In this document: positions 28,729-39,148 of the stretch, piece after piece
How positions within the stretch are numbered: the stretch's first letter is position 1
How the letters are laid out: every line of letters starts with the position of its first letter
Assembly (NCBI RefSeq): GCF_007748175.1
Contig: NZ_CP037422.1
Location: 6,402,334 to 6,466,333 of the forward strand
Length of the DNA: 64,000 nt
Direction of reading: 5' to 3'
From: Gimesia aquarii
GTDB lineage: Bacteria; Planctomycetota; Planctomycetia; Planctomycetales; Planctomycetaceae
Made by a program: the position numbers and the translations under genes
The notes under the pieces: model-generated
The model's database searches: none
What the model saw: only the letters and a program-made list of their open reading frames with translations
What the model was told of the DNA's origin: nothing

Positions 28729-29889
28729 TTATTCAGAAAGAATTTTGCGAAACGTGTCGTCAATTTCAAACTTTTCTGTTGTGTTTGAATCTGGGGAGAT
28801 CTCAGGAGTCTTTTTAAGCGGCGGTTTGGGGTCCTGAGGCCAGACTGTTGAGATTCGGGATGAGTCCCCTTGTAACCAATCCTGATAGCTTGTTGCTTTT
28901 CCTGGTTTCAGGAAGAGAACCGTTTTGATCTTCGCTGGATCAAGTTCAGCTTTCGCTTCAGGAATAGTCTGTGCTTCCTCAACGGTTTTCGTTTGTGTGC
29001 CTACAGACTTGGTTTCTACTTTTGGCGCGTTTGAAGTGGGTTTTGTTTTCTGCTTTTCTTTTTCTTTAGTCGTCTCAGCTTGAATCCACTCTTCCAGTGT
29101 TTTCACTTCACGCTTTTTAGTAGTGTCACCCTTATTTGAGGAAGACTTAGGAGTTTCAATGAACCGTGCGGATTCCTGGTAATCGACTGTACTCGCATTA
29201 GAAAATTCATCTCCACCTGACAATGGAATCTCAATTTTCGAACCCGCAAACTGAGTTCCATCTTTGTAGATTGTTCCCCGTTGAAATGGTCCTGCTCCGA
29301 GAATCCAAGTGTTGCGAGCCGTGCTCTTAGCCTGGAGAACACCAGATTGCCAGACGCGCTCACGTGTTTTCTGGTTGTAGGCAAACACGCTAATCTTGGC
29401 TGCGGCACTATGGTTATTCTTCTTTGCTAACGAGATTTCAGGAATCGTTGGAATACTAGGGGCTGTGGGAACTAATGATGCAGCGGAAGAAAGCATATTA
29501 CTGGCAGGAATTCCGTAGTTCACTTCATGCCCATTGGTCGCCAGGGTGCCGACACGCGCTTCGATCACATAATCAGCATCTTCTTTTTTTTCTTGGATCA
29601 AACAGTTGGCTGCGACGATCTGCTGTCGTAATGAACTGATAATATAGTCGCCATTTACAAACCCCACTCCTTTGATGTTTTTGATATACGACGTGTCAAA
29701 GAAGACTTTTTTATTTGCCAGATTGCTGAAATCGATTTGAGAAATCGTCTGATCAACGGCATCGGACGTCAATAACTGCTCGGTCGCACTATTGGTAATC
29801 ATCTTGCCACACCCTTGTGAGAGGGCCAGCAGCATAATCAGCAAAAATGCAGAGATGCCGTTCTTGATGAACAAATTAAAATCAGTCAT
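28729..29889 (-). CDS. Putative lipoprotein, DUF6655-like
   Basis: The mature region begins after a signal peptide that ends in LSQGC, a possible lipobox with a non-standard residue at -3. The next 200 residues ([18 protein letters not shown], the [10 protein letters not shown] helix, [12 protein letters not shown] and the [21 protein letters not shown] strand) resemble the planctomycete DUF6655 lipoprotein family as I recall it; function unknown. The C-terminal 130 residues are low-complexity, rich in Lys, Glu, Thr and Pro, and probably disordered. I prefer the ATG at 29889 over GTG at 29916 because it places the charged N-region and hydrophobic core like other lipoprotein signals. It is expected to be anchored to a membrane. 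Confidence 0.6.
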   Translation of the reverse strand: MTDFNLFIKNGISAFLLIMLLALSQGCGKMITNSATEQLLTSDAVDQTISQIDFSNLANKKVFFDTSYIKNIKGVGFVNGDYIISSLRQQIVAANCLIQEKKEDADYVIEARVGTLATNGHEVNYGIPASNMLSSAASLVPTAPSIPTIPEISLAKKNNHSAAAKISVFAYNQKTRERVWQSGVLQAKSTARNTWILGAGPFQRGTIYKDGTQFAGSKIEIPLSGGDEFSNASTVDYQESARFIETPKSSSNKGDTTKKREVKTLEEWIQAETTKEKEKQKTKPTSNAPKVETKSVGTQTKTVEEAQTIPEAKAELDPAKIKTVLFLKPGKATSYQDWLQGDSSRISTVWPQDPKPPLKKTPEISPDSNTTEKFEIDDTFRKILSE

Positions 29890-30348
29890 GAGTTTTGAGC
29901 GATCGTGTTTCAGCACTTACTTTGTCGACACGTCTTCCACAGATCTTTCAGAAAATCCCGATCGATCGTAGCCCGGAAGACAGTGTGAAATGGAACGTCT
30001 ATACGTAGTGAACCTACTATCAAGGTCAATGCGAACATCGATAGTCTCATCCGTATTTCTGTTTGATTGTGTGGGAATGGTGGTCAGAACCAGGAAGGAA
30101 CTTTGACCAGGAGGTAACTCTGCCTTGATCTATGCGATTTTACGATCAATGACACACGTTTATCAGAATGAACCCTTAATTGAGAGTGGTTAAGGTATCA
30201 AATTGACAGGCGGAGTATAGCGAACACATGACAAAACTCAAATATGACTTTGGTTTCTGCAAATATCTCTTTAATATTTGCTGTAAAATGACTTAACAAC
30301 ACTTAACGTCCAAAATCCAAGCAAAAAACTATCCAATTTTGAGATTTT
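29890..30348. other. Gap, no recognisable gene
   Basis: A 459-base stretch between the lipoprotein start and the end of the second TPR gene. I see no frame or RNA element that I can support. Confidence 0.4.
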
Positions 30349-30810
30349 TCACTTGGGATTTCGTGGAAAATGAAATCGATTTGGCTCCGCAAAATCGGTC
30401 ATCCGGGATGAAATGTCAGACCAGTCGATAAAAGGACGACCGATTTGTTCGAGGTAAAGCGCCTCGTAGTTTTCTTCGATTTCTTCGACCGCTTCTGCTG
30501 TAAGCGAAGCGACTTCCGCCAATTCCAAATACCCCCCCAGACGAAAACATTCGCTCAATGAAAACCAGGCTTTTCGGCTTTCCATGACAGGAAACAGACG
30601 AGCCGCTTGATGTAAAGGTTCAATGGCCTCATGGTATTTTTCCTGTCGACGATAGGCTTCGCCAATCAAATAGAGACGCATAGCTTCTAGCAGACCTGCA
30701 TCTTCCAGCGCGTGTAATGCTTCAAGTGCCTGAATGGGCATTCCCAATTCGAGATAACCTTCGGCGGCCATGAGTTTGTGAATTACTTTGGGAGAAACGT
30801 TTTCTAACAT
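30349..30810 (-). CDS. Small TPR protein, paralogue 2
   Basis: A 153-residue soluble protein. The N-terminal region is strikingly like paralogue 1 (27778-28293): both have KL(I/M)AAEGYLELGMPIQAL, and the later GEAYRRQEKYHEAIEPLHQAA repeats the same pattern as GESLKRVGRYSEAIKPLQYAA. I placed the start at ATG 30810 with GGAA upstream; a longer frame reaches 30849. The C-terminal half diverges and lacks the acidic tail of paralogue 1. A duplication followed by divergence of the tails is the simplest reading. No partner is known; the lipoprotein gene lies between them. Confidence 0.72.
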   Translation of the reverse strand: MLENVSPKVIHKLMAAEGYLELGMPIQALEALHALEDAGLLEAMRLYLIGEAYRRQEKYHEAIEPLHQAARLFPVMESRKAWFSLSECFRLGGYLELAEVASLTAEAVEEIEENYEALYLEQIGRPFIDWSDISSRMTDFAEPNRFHFPRNPK

Positions 30811-31225
30811 GATCAATTCCTTTTTTAACCGGTGGGGCAAGCAATCCATTGCCCGGCTGCAGTTGTGTTTCCGTAACTGGTCTCAATCCTCTGAGACATC
30901 ATAAATTTACAGAGATTCTCAAAAGCAACCTCCGTACCAAATACGAGGCAACTGTTTCAGAATTCACCTATCTCACTGTCAATAAACGTTTTTTAACAAC
31001 AATAAATTTCCTTCGTATCGAAAGTATCAGAGAAAAGTGCATTTTCTACTTCACATTCAGCTGTAATTTCTACATCGCTTCTTTTTGATCTATATTCATT
31101 CCGTCAACTCTTTCGAATATCACAAAACTTGCACTTCCTCTGCCAAACCTACATGATAGAAGAAAATTGCATATCTACTCTTCTGATTTAATACCAACCG
31201 TTTTCCAAAACTGAGGATGATCCCC
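30811..31225. other. Divergent gap before the second sulfatase
   Basis: AT-rich intergenic DNA between a minus-strand TPR gene and a plus-strand sulfatase. A small plus-strand frame (30849-31088) is not credible. No clear promoter could be picked out. Confidence 0.35.
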
Positions 31226-32857
31226 ATGCTGGCTCTTTCTAATCTCTCAAACCGATTCTCTATTCCAGTGATGCTGGGCGCACTCATTAGTTCTCTGCTC
31301 TTAATGAGCTACGACCTCACAGAAGCGAATGGCAATGAGCATAAGCGACCGAACATCCTGTTTATTTTTACGGATGATCATGCTTCACATGCCATGAGTT
31401 GTTATGGATCAAAAATCAACCAAACTCCCAACCTGGATCGCATCGCTCGTGAAGGGATGATCTTTAATAACTGTTTCTGCACAAACAGTATTTGTGGCCC
31501 CAGTCGAGCTGTAATTCTGACCGGAAAACATAGTCACCTGAATGGCTTTAAACAGAATGGCAATAAATTTGATGGTTCACAGCAAACGTTTCCCAAAATC
31601 CTGAGAAGAAATGGCTACCAGACAGCCATCGTAGGAAAATGGCATCTTGCCACCCAACCCACCGGTTTCGACTATTCAGAAATTCTGATTGGCCAAGGTC
31701 CCTATTATAATCCCCCCATGATCAAAAACGGGAAACGTGTCAAACACGTTGGTTACACGACGGACATCATTACTGATCTCGCACTTGACTATCTCAAAAA
31801 TAGCCGAGATACGGATAAACCATTCATGCTGATGTACCAACACAAAGCACCACACCGCAATTGGCAACCGGGACCGAAGTATTTACATATGTACGATGAA
31901 GTGACCATTCCCGAACCCGATAACCTGTTCGATAACTATGAAGGGCGCGGGACCGCAGCCAAACAACAGGATATGACCATTGCAACCACAATGACCCCCT
32001 TCGATTTGAAATTAACGCCTCCCAGAAATCTCACTCCCGAACAATTAAAAGTCTGGAATGCCGCTTACGAACCCAAAAACAGAGCATTCCGCAAGGCAAA
32101 GCTCACGGGTAAAGACCTGGTCCGTTGGAAATACCAACGCTATATGAAGGATTATCTGAGGTGCATTGCCTCGGTCGATGAAAATGTGGGGCGTATGCTC
32201 GACTATCTGGAGAAGTCGGGACTTGCGAAAAATACGGTTGTGATTTACTCATCGGACCAGGGGTTTTATTTGGGAGATCATGGCTGGTTCGATAAGCGTT
32301 TCATGTACGAGGAATCTTATCGCATGCCGTTTGTGGCACGCTGGCCCGGAGTCATCAAACCAGGCAGTGTGAATAATGATCTGGTTTCCAATCTCGACTT
32401 TGCAGAAACATTTCTCGATATTGCAGGCGCAAAAATACCAAAAGATATGCAAGGGGTCAGCTTAGTACCACTCTTTAAAGGAAATGAAGTCGCGTGGCGC
32501 GAAAGCCTCTATTATCATTACTATGAATTTTATAATGATCGTCGTTCAGCCCATATGGTACGCCGCCATAACGGAGTTCGTACGAAACGCTATAAACTAA
32601 TTGATTTCTACAATCTGGGGGAATGGGAACTCTATGACCTGAAAAAAGATCCCCGTGAAATGAAAAGTGTCTATCATGATCCAGAGTATGCTCAAGTTGT
32701 TACAGAACTTAAGGCAGAACTGAAACGATTACAAAAGCAGTATCAGGTTCCCGATGACAGAGGATCGGTGCAAAAAGATCCGCCGTCACTTTACATCAAA
32801 CCCAACCCCAGAGCCACTGGCGCAACGCAGAGAAAAAAATCTGAACCAAAAAAATAA
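31226..32857 (+). CDS. Secreted sulfatase
   Basis: This arylsulfatase-type hydrolase has an N-terminal signal peptide and 543 residues from the preferred start. The formylglycine motif is CGPSR with the modified cysteine at residue 90; metal-binding residues follow in [15 protein letters not shown] and in [16 protein letters not shown]. The C-terminal subdomain carries a [12 protein letters not shown] segment found in most family members. The first ATG of the frame is at 31217, but GAGG is only adjacent to it; the ATG at 31226 has the better spacing (nine bases). The C-terminus is basic and probably disordered. Substrate cannot be told. It is on the opposite strand from the first sulfatase and is a single gene. 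Confidence 0.93.
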   Translation: MLALSNLSNRFSIPVMLGALISSLLLMSYDLTEANGNEHKRPNILFIFTDDHASHAMSCYGSKINQTPNLDRIAREGMIFNNCFCTNSICGPSRAVILTGKHSHLNGFKQNGNKFDGSQQTFPKILRRNGYQTAIVGKWHLATQPTGFDYSEILIGQGPYYNPPMIKNGKRVKHVGYTTDIITDLALDYLKNSRDTDKPFMLMYQHKAPHRNWQPGPKYLHMYDEVTIPEPDNLFDNYEGRGTAAKQQDMTIATTMTPFDLKLTPPRNLTPEQLKVWNAAYEPKNRAFRKAKLTGKDLVRWKYQRYMKDYLRCIASVDENVGRMLDYLEKSGLAKNTVVIYSSDQGFYLGDHGWFDKRFMYEESYRMPFVARWPGVIKPGSVNNDLVSNLDFAETFLDIAGAKIPKDMQGVSLVPLFKGNEVAWRESLYYHYYEFYNDRRSAHMVRRHNGVRTKRYKLIDFYNLGEWELYDLKKDPREMKSVYHDPEYAQVVTELKAELKRLQKQYQVPDDRGSVQKDPPSLYIKPNPRATGATQRKKSEPKK

Positions 32858-32911
32858 GTGCTCGTTGAAAGAAGAGACGTCTGATCCAAGCCAATCATCA
32901 CTTTGATCAGA

Positions 32912-33757
32912 TCAATCTTTCTTGAGTCCATAAAATTGGATCGCGGCTACTGCGTACTGCCGCGATCCAAGGTTCCATCGCCAGGGAGGTAACATCTCGA
33001 CATTGCGTACCTGCTGCGCGAAGGGAGAGTTCCCTACCAACAACGAAAACAAGACTCCCGGGTGCACGCCATGAAAAAAGTTCTGGGACGAGAGTAGCTG
33101 AGAAAGATATTGCTCGAATTGATGGTCGGGTACATGTGGTAAATCTGGTGCGGAGGCCGAAGAAACAAAATCACTTACCAGCAAACCAGCCCCGTCTTCC
33201 CCCATCAAGTCGATCATCGTTTGCATATGCTGAGAGCGAATAGCGATCATTGTCTCTTCAAATCGTGGATGGGTATCACCCACAGCTTTGACAACCAGAT
33301 GAATTAATTGACTTAACAAACAGCTCGAACAGACAACATCAAATGGGTTCGGCAGATTCAAATTCACCGGCTGAGATAGTTTCAATATAATATCAGTCAG
33401 ATTTGAACCGGCATTACTGTCGTCTTCATTCCATGCGGCAAGCTGTTCACCAATTCCGGTCAAATCACTTTTGTGTAGAAAAATTGAGGGCTCATTTTCT
33501 AAGGACTGAGACTGAATTGCACGTTCCAATGCAACTCCATCTATGTCAACCAGATGAATCTCACTGAATGCATGTAGTAATTGTTTCAAATTAAGGTCAT
33601 TACAATTTCCTGCTCCTAAAACACATAACCGACCTCGATTCTCACCTGCCAGATCATTCAGATGACCAGTAAGCATCTTCCGGTGCGTGGCCCCCTCTTC
33701 CCAATTGGGAACACTATCCCGATTGAAACGAAACTGTTCCTCAAATAATTCGTTCAT
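32912..33757 (-). CDS. Putative SAM-dependent methyltransferase-like protein
   Basis: A 281-residue soluble protein. It has the pattern of a class I methyltransferase Rossmann core: LCVLGAGNCNDLNL (motif I with a glycine-rich loop) followed by EIHLVDID (acidic residue at the end of strand 2), then DVVCSSCLLSQLIH at the strand 4 position. I do not recognise the substrate, and the remaining sequence shows no known substrate-binding domain. Its neighbours (a sulfatase on one side and a WecA-like gene on the other) do not suggest a job. The ATG at 33757 is the only good candidate. It could also be a non-catalytic relative. Confidence 0.5.
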   Translation of the reverse strand: MNELFEEQFRFNRDSVPNWEEGATHRKMLTGHLNDLAGENRGRLCVLGAGNCNDLNLKQLLHAFSEIHLVDIDGVALERAIQSQSLENEPSIFLHKSDLTGIGEQLAAWNEDDSNAGSNLTDIILKLSQPVNLNLPNPFDVVCSSCLLSQLIHLVVKAVGDTHPRFEETMIAIRSQHMQTMIDLMGEDGAGLLVSDFVSSASAPDLPHVPDHQFEQYLSQLLSSQNFFHGVHPGVLFSLLVGNSPFAQQVRNVEMLPPWRWNLGSRQYAVAAIQFYGLKKD

Positions 33758-34029
33758 TGCAGAAGTTTTATGACTCCGAAATCCCTGGTAATTGCTCTGG
33801 TTATATTGATAGAGTCAACTGTACGTCATACATCAAATATATCAATCGAAAACTGATGAGAATCGCATTTTTGGCTATCACTAAATCATTTCGTTAGCCA
33901 AACTAGTGCTTTATGAGTTTTTTATTTAGATCTTTTTGAATCTTTTAAACTTTTCCAACTGATCACTTTAGAAACAATGAGAACTAATAAAAATAGCTTC
34001 TCGTCCAAGAGTTTCTATCGTTTTTCTGA

Positions 34030-35163
34030 ATGCCATTTGTAATGTTATTTTTTGTAATTGCGTGCCTGGTCCCTTCATTTCTGATTTCTTTTCTGGCAAC
34101 GGCTGCCATGCGCAAACTGGCCCCCAAATGGGGACTCATTGACCAGCCTGCACAAAGAAAAGTACACACGAATCCCACACCGTTGGGTGGTGGAGTAGGT
34201 ATCTGGCTTGGTGTCGTTGTTCCCATTGGCATGGCCCAGTTGATTGTTTTGATTCTCTTGAAATCAGGCGCGACTCCCTCCTGGATCCCACAGGAACTAG
34301 CCCCACATTTAGAAGGAGTACTCTATCGCTCACAACTGTTATGGGCTGTGCTGGCTGGTGGAACGATCCTATCTGTCATGGGGCTGCTTGACGACAAAAT
34401 CAATATCTCATGGAAGCCGCGTTTGATCATTCAACTACTGGTTGCAATGGGGTTGGTTTTTGCAGGTGTGCGAGGAACACTTTTTATCCAGCAGCCGTGG
34501 ATCGGCATGTTATTGACTGTGGCCTGGATCATTGTGCTCGTTAACTCTTTAAATTTTCTGGACAACATGGATGGATTGACATCGGGAATCGGTCTAATCG
34601 CCGCGGTGCTGTTTGCATTGATTATGTTGCGATTTACCAGTGAACCGCGATGGCTCGTTGCTGGTGTGTTACTGGTTCTCGCTGGTTCAATTTCTGGTTT
34701 TTTATGTCACAATTGGCCTCCTGCTAAAATTTTCATGGGAGATTCCGGGAGCTATTTTATTGGCTTGATCCTCTCCACAATGACGATCCTCGGCACATTT
34801 TACTCCGGCAATTCAGCACAGGGAGAACCCGTTGCCAGCCGACATGTCATCCTGGCCCCTCTTTGTATTCTGGCAATTCCGCTCTACGATTTCTGTACGG
34901 TCATGGTGATAAGACTAAAAGAGGGACGCAGCCCTTTTCATGCCGATAAAAGCCATTTCTCTCACCGCCTGGTGGAACTTGGTCTGAGTAAACGAAATAC
35001 TGTTCTTACCATCCATTTGGCAACATTGACAACGGGAGTCGCGGGGCTGATTCTCTATGAAGTCTCGTCATGGGATGCAGCATTACTCATCATATTACTG
35101 ATTGTGTGTGTGCTTTCTATTGTCACAATACTGGAAAACGCAGGTCGGAAAAATCGAGAATGA
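34030..35163 (+). CDS. WecA/TagO-like undecaprenyl-phosphate sugar-1-phosphate transferase
   Basis: This 377-residue integral-membrane enzyme of glycosyltransferase family 4 transfers a sugar-1-phosphate from a UDP-sugar to undecaprenyl phosphate and so starts a surface polysaccharide. About eleven hydrophobic helices are seen. Signature loops are LDDKINISW (the DDxxx motif), NSLNFLDNMDGLTSG (substrate site), FMGDSGS, and HADKSHFSHRL (cytoplasmic loop 5). It resembles WecA/TagO more than MraY. The stop codon overlaps the next start as ATGA, so the downstream ligase-like gene is translationally coupled. The sugar is likely a HexNAc but not proven. Confidence 0.9.
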   Translation: MPFVMLFFVIACLVPSFLISFLATAAMRKLAPKWGLIDQPAQRKVHTNPTPLGGGVGIWLGVVVPIGMAQLIVLILLKSGATPSWIPQELAPHLEGVLYRSQLLWAVLAGGTILSVMGLLDDKINISWKPRLIIQLLVAMGLVFAGVRGTLFIQQPWIGMLLTVAWIIVLVNSLNFLDNMDGLTSGIGLIAAVLFALIMLRFTSEPRWLVAGVLLVLAGSISGFLCHNWPPAKIFMGDSGSYFIGLILSTMTILGTFYSGNSAQGEPVASRHVILAPLCILAIPLYDFCTVMVIRLKEGRSPFHADKSHFSHRLVELGLSKRNTVLTIHLATLTTGVAGLILYEVSSWDAALLIILLIVCVLSIVTILENAGRKNRE

Positions 35164-37574
35164 GTAAACGCCGAAAACAACATCGGTCACAGTCATCTCA
35201 TAGCAAACCCGATCCCGCTGCGCCTGAACACCATCCACTGCTTTCGTTGTTGAACGGAGTTCAACTGTTTCTTGTTGGCACATTGATCACAACACGTTAT
35301 TTTCTGCCTGCAGAATCAGCTCCACAGGGGGATACACTACACATAGCGCTTGGCTGGTTCATCGTCGTCATTCTGTTTTCTAGCTCTTTACTATTGGATC
35401 GTTCCTGGACGCCTCGTCTTGACCGCTACGATTTTGGGGTATGGCTACTTGTTTCAGGTCAGGTAATCGCAACGATGGTGATGATTTTGATTACCGAGGG
35501 ACAGAAACGAGCTGCTTTGAATCTAATGTGGGAATGGGTATCCCTCGGACTCTCCTTCTCGTTAATTCGACGAATCATTGCTACCACACAATTGCGCACA
35601 GTCTTATTACAAGGACTCTTAACAACGATTGTCCTGTTATCGGTTTATGGAATCTGGCAACATCATTGGATGTATGGCCAATTAGCCGAAGAATATCTCT
35701 CCGCGCGACAGCAATTTGATACGGCTTCCACGCCGGCCGAGCGTTCCGAATTTCAGAAGAAACTCCTATCAATGGGTGTCCCCGCTGATGCCTTATCGGG
35801 CAGCGGCCAACAACTATTTGAACAACGTCTGCTGGATAGCACAGAGCCATTAGGTATGTTTGCATTGGCAAATACATTTGCCGGTTTGCTCGCAGTCGGA
35901 TTTCTGATTGCATTTTCACAGACGGTACATGCCCTTTTTGACAAAACCAGACATGTCACTTCAAAAGGAAGTCGATTCAAATCCTGGATCCTGTTGCTTC
36001 CCACAATCCTCATCGGCTATTGCCTGATCCTGACGAAAAGCCGCACTGCCTGGGTCGGCGTGGTGGGAGGCCTCGTTAGTCTTGGTATACTGAAGCTGAT
36101 TCGACACAAAGAACAAAGTCAGGCATGGAAAAAGCAAGCGATCAAATGGGGAAGCATGGCTGGGATCATATTGCTTGGCTTTTTTCTTCTGGCAACATTC
36201 AGTGGTGGTTTTGATAAAGAGGTTTTGACAGAAGCTCCCAAATCACTGAAATATCGGCTGGAATGGTGGACTGCTACCTGGGATCTGATAAAAGAATCCC
36301 CGCTTTGGGGAACAGGTCCGGGAAACTTTCGCGAGCATTATTTGAAATACAAGCTTCCTGGCTCTAGTGAAGAAATTGCGGATCCTCACAACCTGTTTCT
36401 CGATGTCTGGGCCAATGGTGGAATGATAGCTTTCACTGGTTTATTAACCGTTCTTATGCTGGCCTGTTATCATTGGGTCATCAAACCATCAGCTTCCAGT
36501 AACGAATCCAAGACTGAAATAGATTCGTTTCAAAATGAAATGTCTACCAGTCAAGTGGCTTTGCTACTCGGTTTTATATTCGCATTCCCATTCTTGTGGG
36601 GGATTCAATTATTTCTACAATCCATTGATGAAACCCTGCTCTGGATCTTCTGCCTCGGTTGGTTGGTACTTTATTTTATGTTGAATTTGGGTTGGAAGAC
36701 AGACGATGAATTCCAGCAGATAGAGGACCGCTCCTCTTTACTTTCGCTGTCATTAGCAGCCGGGTTTGTTGCTCTCAGTATTCATCTGCTGGGAGCAGGT
36801 GGCATTGCCATGCCAGCCATCACCCAAACATGGTTTTTGCTCCTCGCATTGGCTGTGCCTGTTACCTGTCAACAGGCACATGAAAGTGGAAACCTGCCAC
36901 TAAAGAGCAGTTCTGGTAAATCTAAGCCTCTGAAATCTATACATTTGAAAACCTTACTCTTATTTGTCTGTCTTTTAATGATTGTTTTCTTCGTCTGGTC
37001 ATCATTTGCGCCAACAATCCACCGAAAAAGACTCGTAATAAAAGGCGAACAGGCACTTCTGCGTGGTCGGTCCGCCCAGAGTGCTCAACGGTTTTTCAGA
37101 CAAGCAACCCAGACAGACCCACTTTCTCCCGGTCCCTGGCAAGCTTTAGCACAGATAAATTTTAACCAATGGACTCAGCGCGAGCACGATGACCGTGATG
37201 CATTTGATCAAGGAGTAAAGCAACTAAAAGAGGCTATCAGGCGGAATCCCTTCAACCCACTCAGTTACTTTGAGTTAGGGCAGAAATTTTTCCAAGAATA
37301 TCATATATCTAAAACACAAGCTGACTTAGATGATGCCATCGATAACCTGAATCAGGCAGTCACCGGCTATCCTAATAATGCCCGCTATCGAGCTGCTCTC
37401 GCCGAAGTTTTATTTGAGGCAGGTCAAATAAATGAGAGCCAGGGCGAGGCAAGACAAGCCATTGATTTAGACGAGGCGAATCATCAAGCTCAACACATTG
37501 ACAAATATCTGAGTGAAAAGACTTTAAATAAAATGAAAGAGATAATTAACCTAAGTCATAGGAATCAGAATTGA
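35160..37574 (+). CDS. O-antigen ligase (Wzy_C)-like membrane protein with TPR tail
   Basis: An 804-residue membrane protein. The N-terminal 600 residues contain about twelve hydrophobic helices with the Wzy_C (O-antigen ligase/polymerase) core, seen as LEWWTATWDLIKESPLWGTGPGNF and DPHNLFLDVWANGG. The C-terminal 200 residues are soluble and contain TPR repeats (LRGRSAQSAQRFFRQA, LKEAIRRNPFNPLSYFELG, LNQAVTGYPNNARYRAALAEVLFEAG). The start used is ATG 35160, which overlaps the wecA-like stop as ATGA; the longer frame to 35070 is an artefact of the overlap. It is expected to transfer or polymerise surface glycan; the exact role (ligase or polymerase) is not decided from sequence. Confidence 0.85.
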   Translation: MSKRRKQHRSQSSHSKPDPAAPEHHPLLSLLNGVQLFLVGTLITTRYFLPAESAPQGDTLHIALGWFIVVILFSSSLLLDRSWTPRLDRYDFGVWLLVSGQVIATMVMILITEGQKRAALNLMWEWVSLGLSFSLIRRIIATTQLRTVLLQGLLTTIVLLSVYGIWQHHWMYGQLAEEYLSARQQFDTASTPAERSEFQKKLLSMGVPADALSGSGQQLFEQRLLDSTEPLGMFALANTFAGLLAVGFLIAFSQTVHALFDKTRHVTSKGSRFKSWILLLPTILIGYCLILTKSRTAWVGVVGGLVSLGILKLIRHKEQSQAWKKQAIKWGSMAGIILLGFFLLATFSGGFDKEVLTEAPKSLKYRLEWWTATWDLIKESPLWGTGPGNFREHYLKYKLPGSSEEIADPHNLFLDVWANGGMIAFTGLLTVLMLACYHWVIKPSASSNESKTEIDSFQNEMSTSQVALLLGFIFAFPFLWGIQLFLQSIDETLLWIFCLGWLVLYFMLNLGWKTDDEFQQIEDRSSLLSLSLAAGFVALSIHLLGAGGIAMPAITQTWFLLLALAVPVTCQQAHESGNLPLKSSSGKSKPLKSIHLKTLLLFVCLLMIVFFVWSSFAPTIHRKRLVIKGEQALLRGRSAQSAQRFFRQATQTDPLSPGPWQALAQINFNQWTQREHDDRDAFDQGVKQLKEAIRRNPFNPLSYFELGQKFFQEYHISKTQADLDDAIDNLNQAVTGYPNNARYRAALAEVLFEAGQINESQGEARQAIDLDEANHQAQHIDKYLSEKTLNKMKEIINLSHRNQN

Positions 37575-37637
37575 ACTCCGGCAACCTTAGGTTCATAATA
37601 TCATTGGGTATCATTTACCAAGTGATTTGAAATGTAT

Positions 37638-37668
37638 TTGCTACCTGATTTTGTTTTCGTATTATAAT
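37638..37668 (+). promoter_or_regulatory. Promoter for the DUF1573 gene
   Basis: TTGCTA at 37638-37643 and a perfect TATAAT at 37663-37668, with a 19-base spacer. The predicted leader is about 25 bases. The spacer is longer than ideal. Confidence 0.45.
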
Positions 37669-37699
37669 CTCAATTAATAAATTCATCGCTGGTGTAAAT

Positions 37700-38959
37700 A
37701 TGAATCTTCGAGCTATTCTCACAACCATTGTTGTTTTAATTGCTGCTCTTGCAGGAACTATCTGGTTAGGAAGAGGTAACAGCACACTAGAGACCGGAAA
37801 TTCTGGGAACCCGCAAAAATCGGTAGAAGATGACCGACCTCAAGTTTCAGAGACCGGTCCCTACCCTAAAGCAGTTGTAGATGAAGAACTCTATAAATTT
37901 GGAGAAATGGCAGTTGGGCAATCTCTATCACATAAATTTGTGCTAAAAAATGAGGGAGAAGCTCCACTGGAGGTGAAAAAAGGAAATACAACCTGCAAGT
38001 GCACACTCAGTGAAATGAAAGACAATGCGGTCGCACCAGGCGAGTCAATTGAAATCGAACTCATCTGGACGCCGAAGACCCCACAAGAAACCTTTGGGCA
38101 AACTGCGACGATTTGGACCAATGATCCTAAAAACCAGGAAATGAAATTACAAATCGAAGGCACAGTCAATAACCTGATTTCCTTCACTGGTGATTCACTG
38201 GGTAGCCCGAATTGGTCTCTCCCTGTCATGTCAACCGAAGAGCCTGTATCGTTCACGGGAAAAATTCATACCAAGTATCTCGATGATTTTAAAATCTTAG
38301 AGATGATATCTAGTAATCCCGGTTTAACTTCTTCCTCGAAACCACTTACTCCAGAAGAATTAAAAGAAGTTGATGCCAAATCTGGATATGGAATAAAAAT
38401 TACTGGAGACCCCAATAAATTTCCACTTGGTGGATTTATGGAACGATTGACTGTCAAAACAGACATTCCTAATAATTTGAAATCTGAGAAGCCAGACAAA
38501 GCACACAAACATGCTGATCATGATGGTCATGATCATAAACATGATGAACAAGCAGAGTACAAGGAATTTGTGATTCAAGTCTCAGGAAATCACACGGGGC
38601 CCATTCGTATTGTGCCCACTTTTGGAGTTCACTGGAATCCCAAAACCATGGTCCTTAATCTGGGGGAATTTGATTCTAAGGAAGGAAAAGAAGTTACACT
38701 TTCCATGTTTGTGGAAGGAACAGAACAACCCTTGAAAATATTGAGTCAGGAAATTGTACCTGATTTTCTCAAATTTGAACTCAAAAAAGATGACAAGTTT
38801 CAATCGAAAACAAAACAACGCTACGAACTGAAATTTGGAGTACCAGCTGGAAAACCTTCCATGTCATTTGGTCGAGGGAACTTAGCCAATGTAAAGTTAC
38901 AGACCAACCATCCGAACGCAAAAGAGATCAACTTCCGTGTTCGGTTTATCTCGCTGTAG
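37700..38959 (+). CDS. Membrane-anchored DUF1573 protein
   Basis: A 419-residue protein with an N-terminal membrane anchor (about residues 5-24) and an extracytoplasmic beta-sandwich domain of the DUF1573 family (about residues 55-160), recognised by FGEMAVGQSLSHKFVLKNEG and the CKCT cysteine pair. A second, less conserved beta domain follows. Between them is a His-rich stretch (residues 265-285; six His within about 14 residues) that may bind metal. Function of DUF1573 proteins is unknown, though they are widespread in planctomycetes. Next gene, 190 bases downstream, encodes a secreted cytochrome protein with its own promoter, so cotranscription is not certain. Confidence 0.75.
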   Translation: MNLRAILTTIVVLIAALAGTIWLGRGNSTLETGNSGNPQKSVEDDRPQVSETGPYPKAVVDEELYKFGEMAVGQSLSHKFVLKNEGEAPLEVKKGNTTCKCTLSEMKDNAVAPGESIEIELIWTPKTPQETFGQTATIWTNDPKNQEMKLQIEGTVNNLISFTGDSLGSPNWSLPVMSTEEPVSFTGKIHTKYLDDFKILEMISSNPGLTSSSKPLTPEELKEVDAKSGYGIKITGDPNKFPLGGFMERLTVKTDIPNNLKSEKPDKAHKHADHDGHDHKHDEQAEYKEFVIQVSGNHTGPIRIVPTFGVHWNPKTMVLNLGEFDSKEGKEVTLSMFVEGTEQPLKILSQEIVPDFLKFELKKDDKFQSKTKQRYELKFGVPAGKPSMSFGRGNLANVKLQTNHPNAKEINFRVRFISL

Positions 38960-39055
38960 ACTAAATGTCTTTAATATCCTAGCGCTCCCAATTGAAGATA
39001 CTTCATTTTTTGGACTTTAATACCTGAACTATCCGGGGCTGGAGCCAGATCTACT

Positions 39056-39085
39056 TTGACGCAATACCATGCTATGAACTAAAAT
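39056..39085 (+). promoter_or_regulatory. Promoter for the cytochrome/phosphoesterase gene
   Basis: TTGACG (39056-39061, five of six), an 18-base spacer and TAAAAT (39080-39085, five of six). It lies about 64 bases upstream of the ATG at 39149. Confidence 0.55.
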
Positions 39086-39148
39086 AGGTGAAGAGGGCTT
39101 CTTATTGTGTTTATTCCCCTCATACATTCCCATGGAAGGTTGCATTGA

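Noticed and set aside
32858..32911. Bidirectional terminator between sulfatase and methyltransferase-like gene
   Set aside because: Two short complementary segments exist but there is no continuous stem and no T run on either strand.
35070..35159. N-terminal extension of the O-antigen ligase-like protein
   Set aside because: It overlaps the WecA-like gene; the ATG at 35160 gives an ATGA overlap, which is a normal coupled start.
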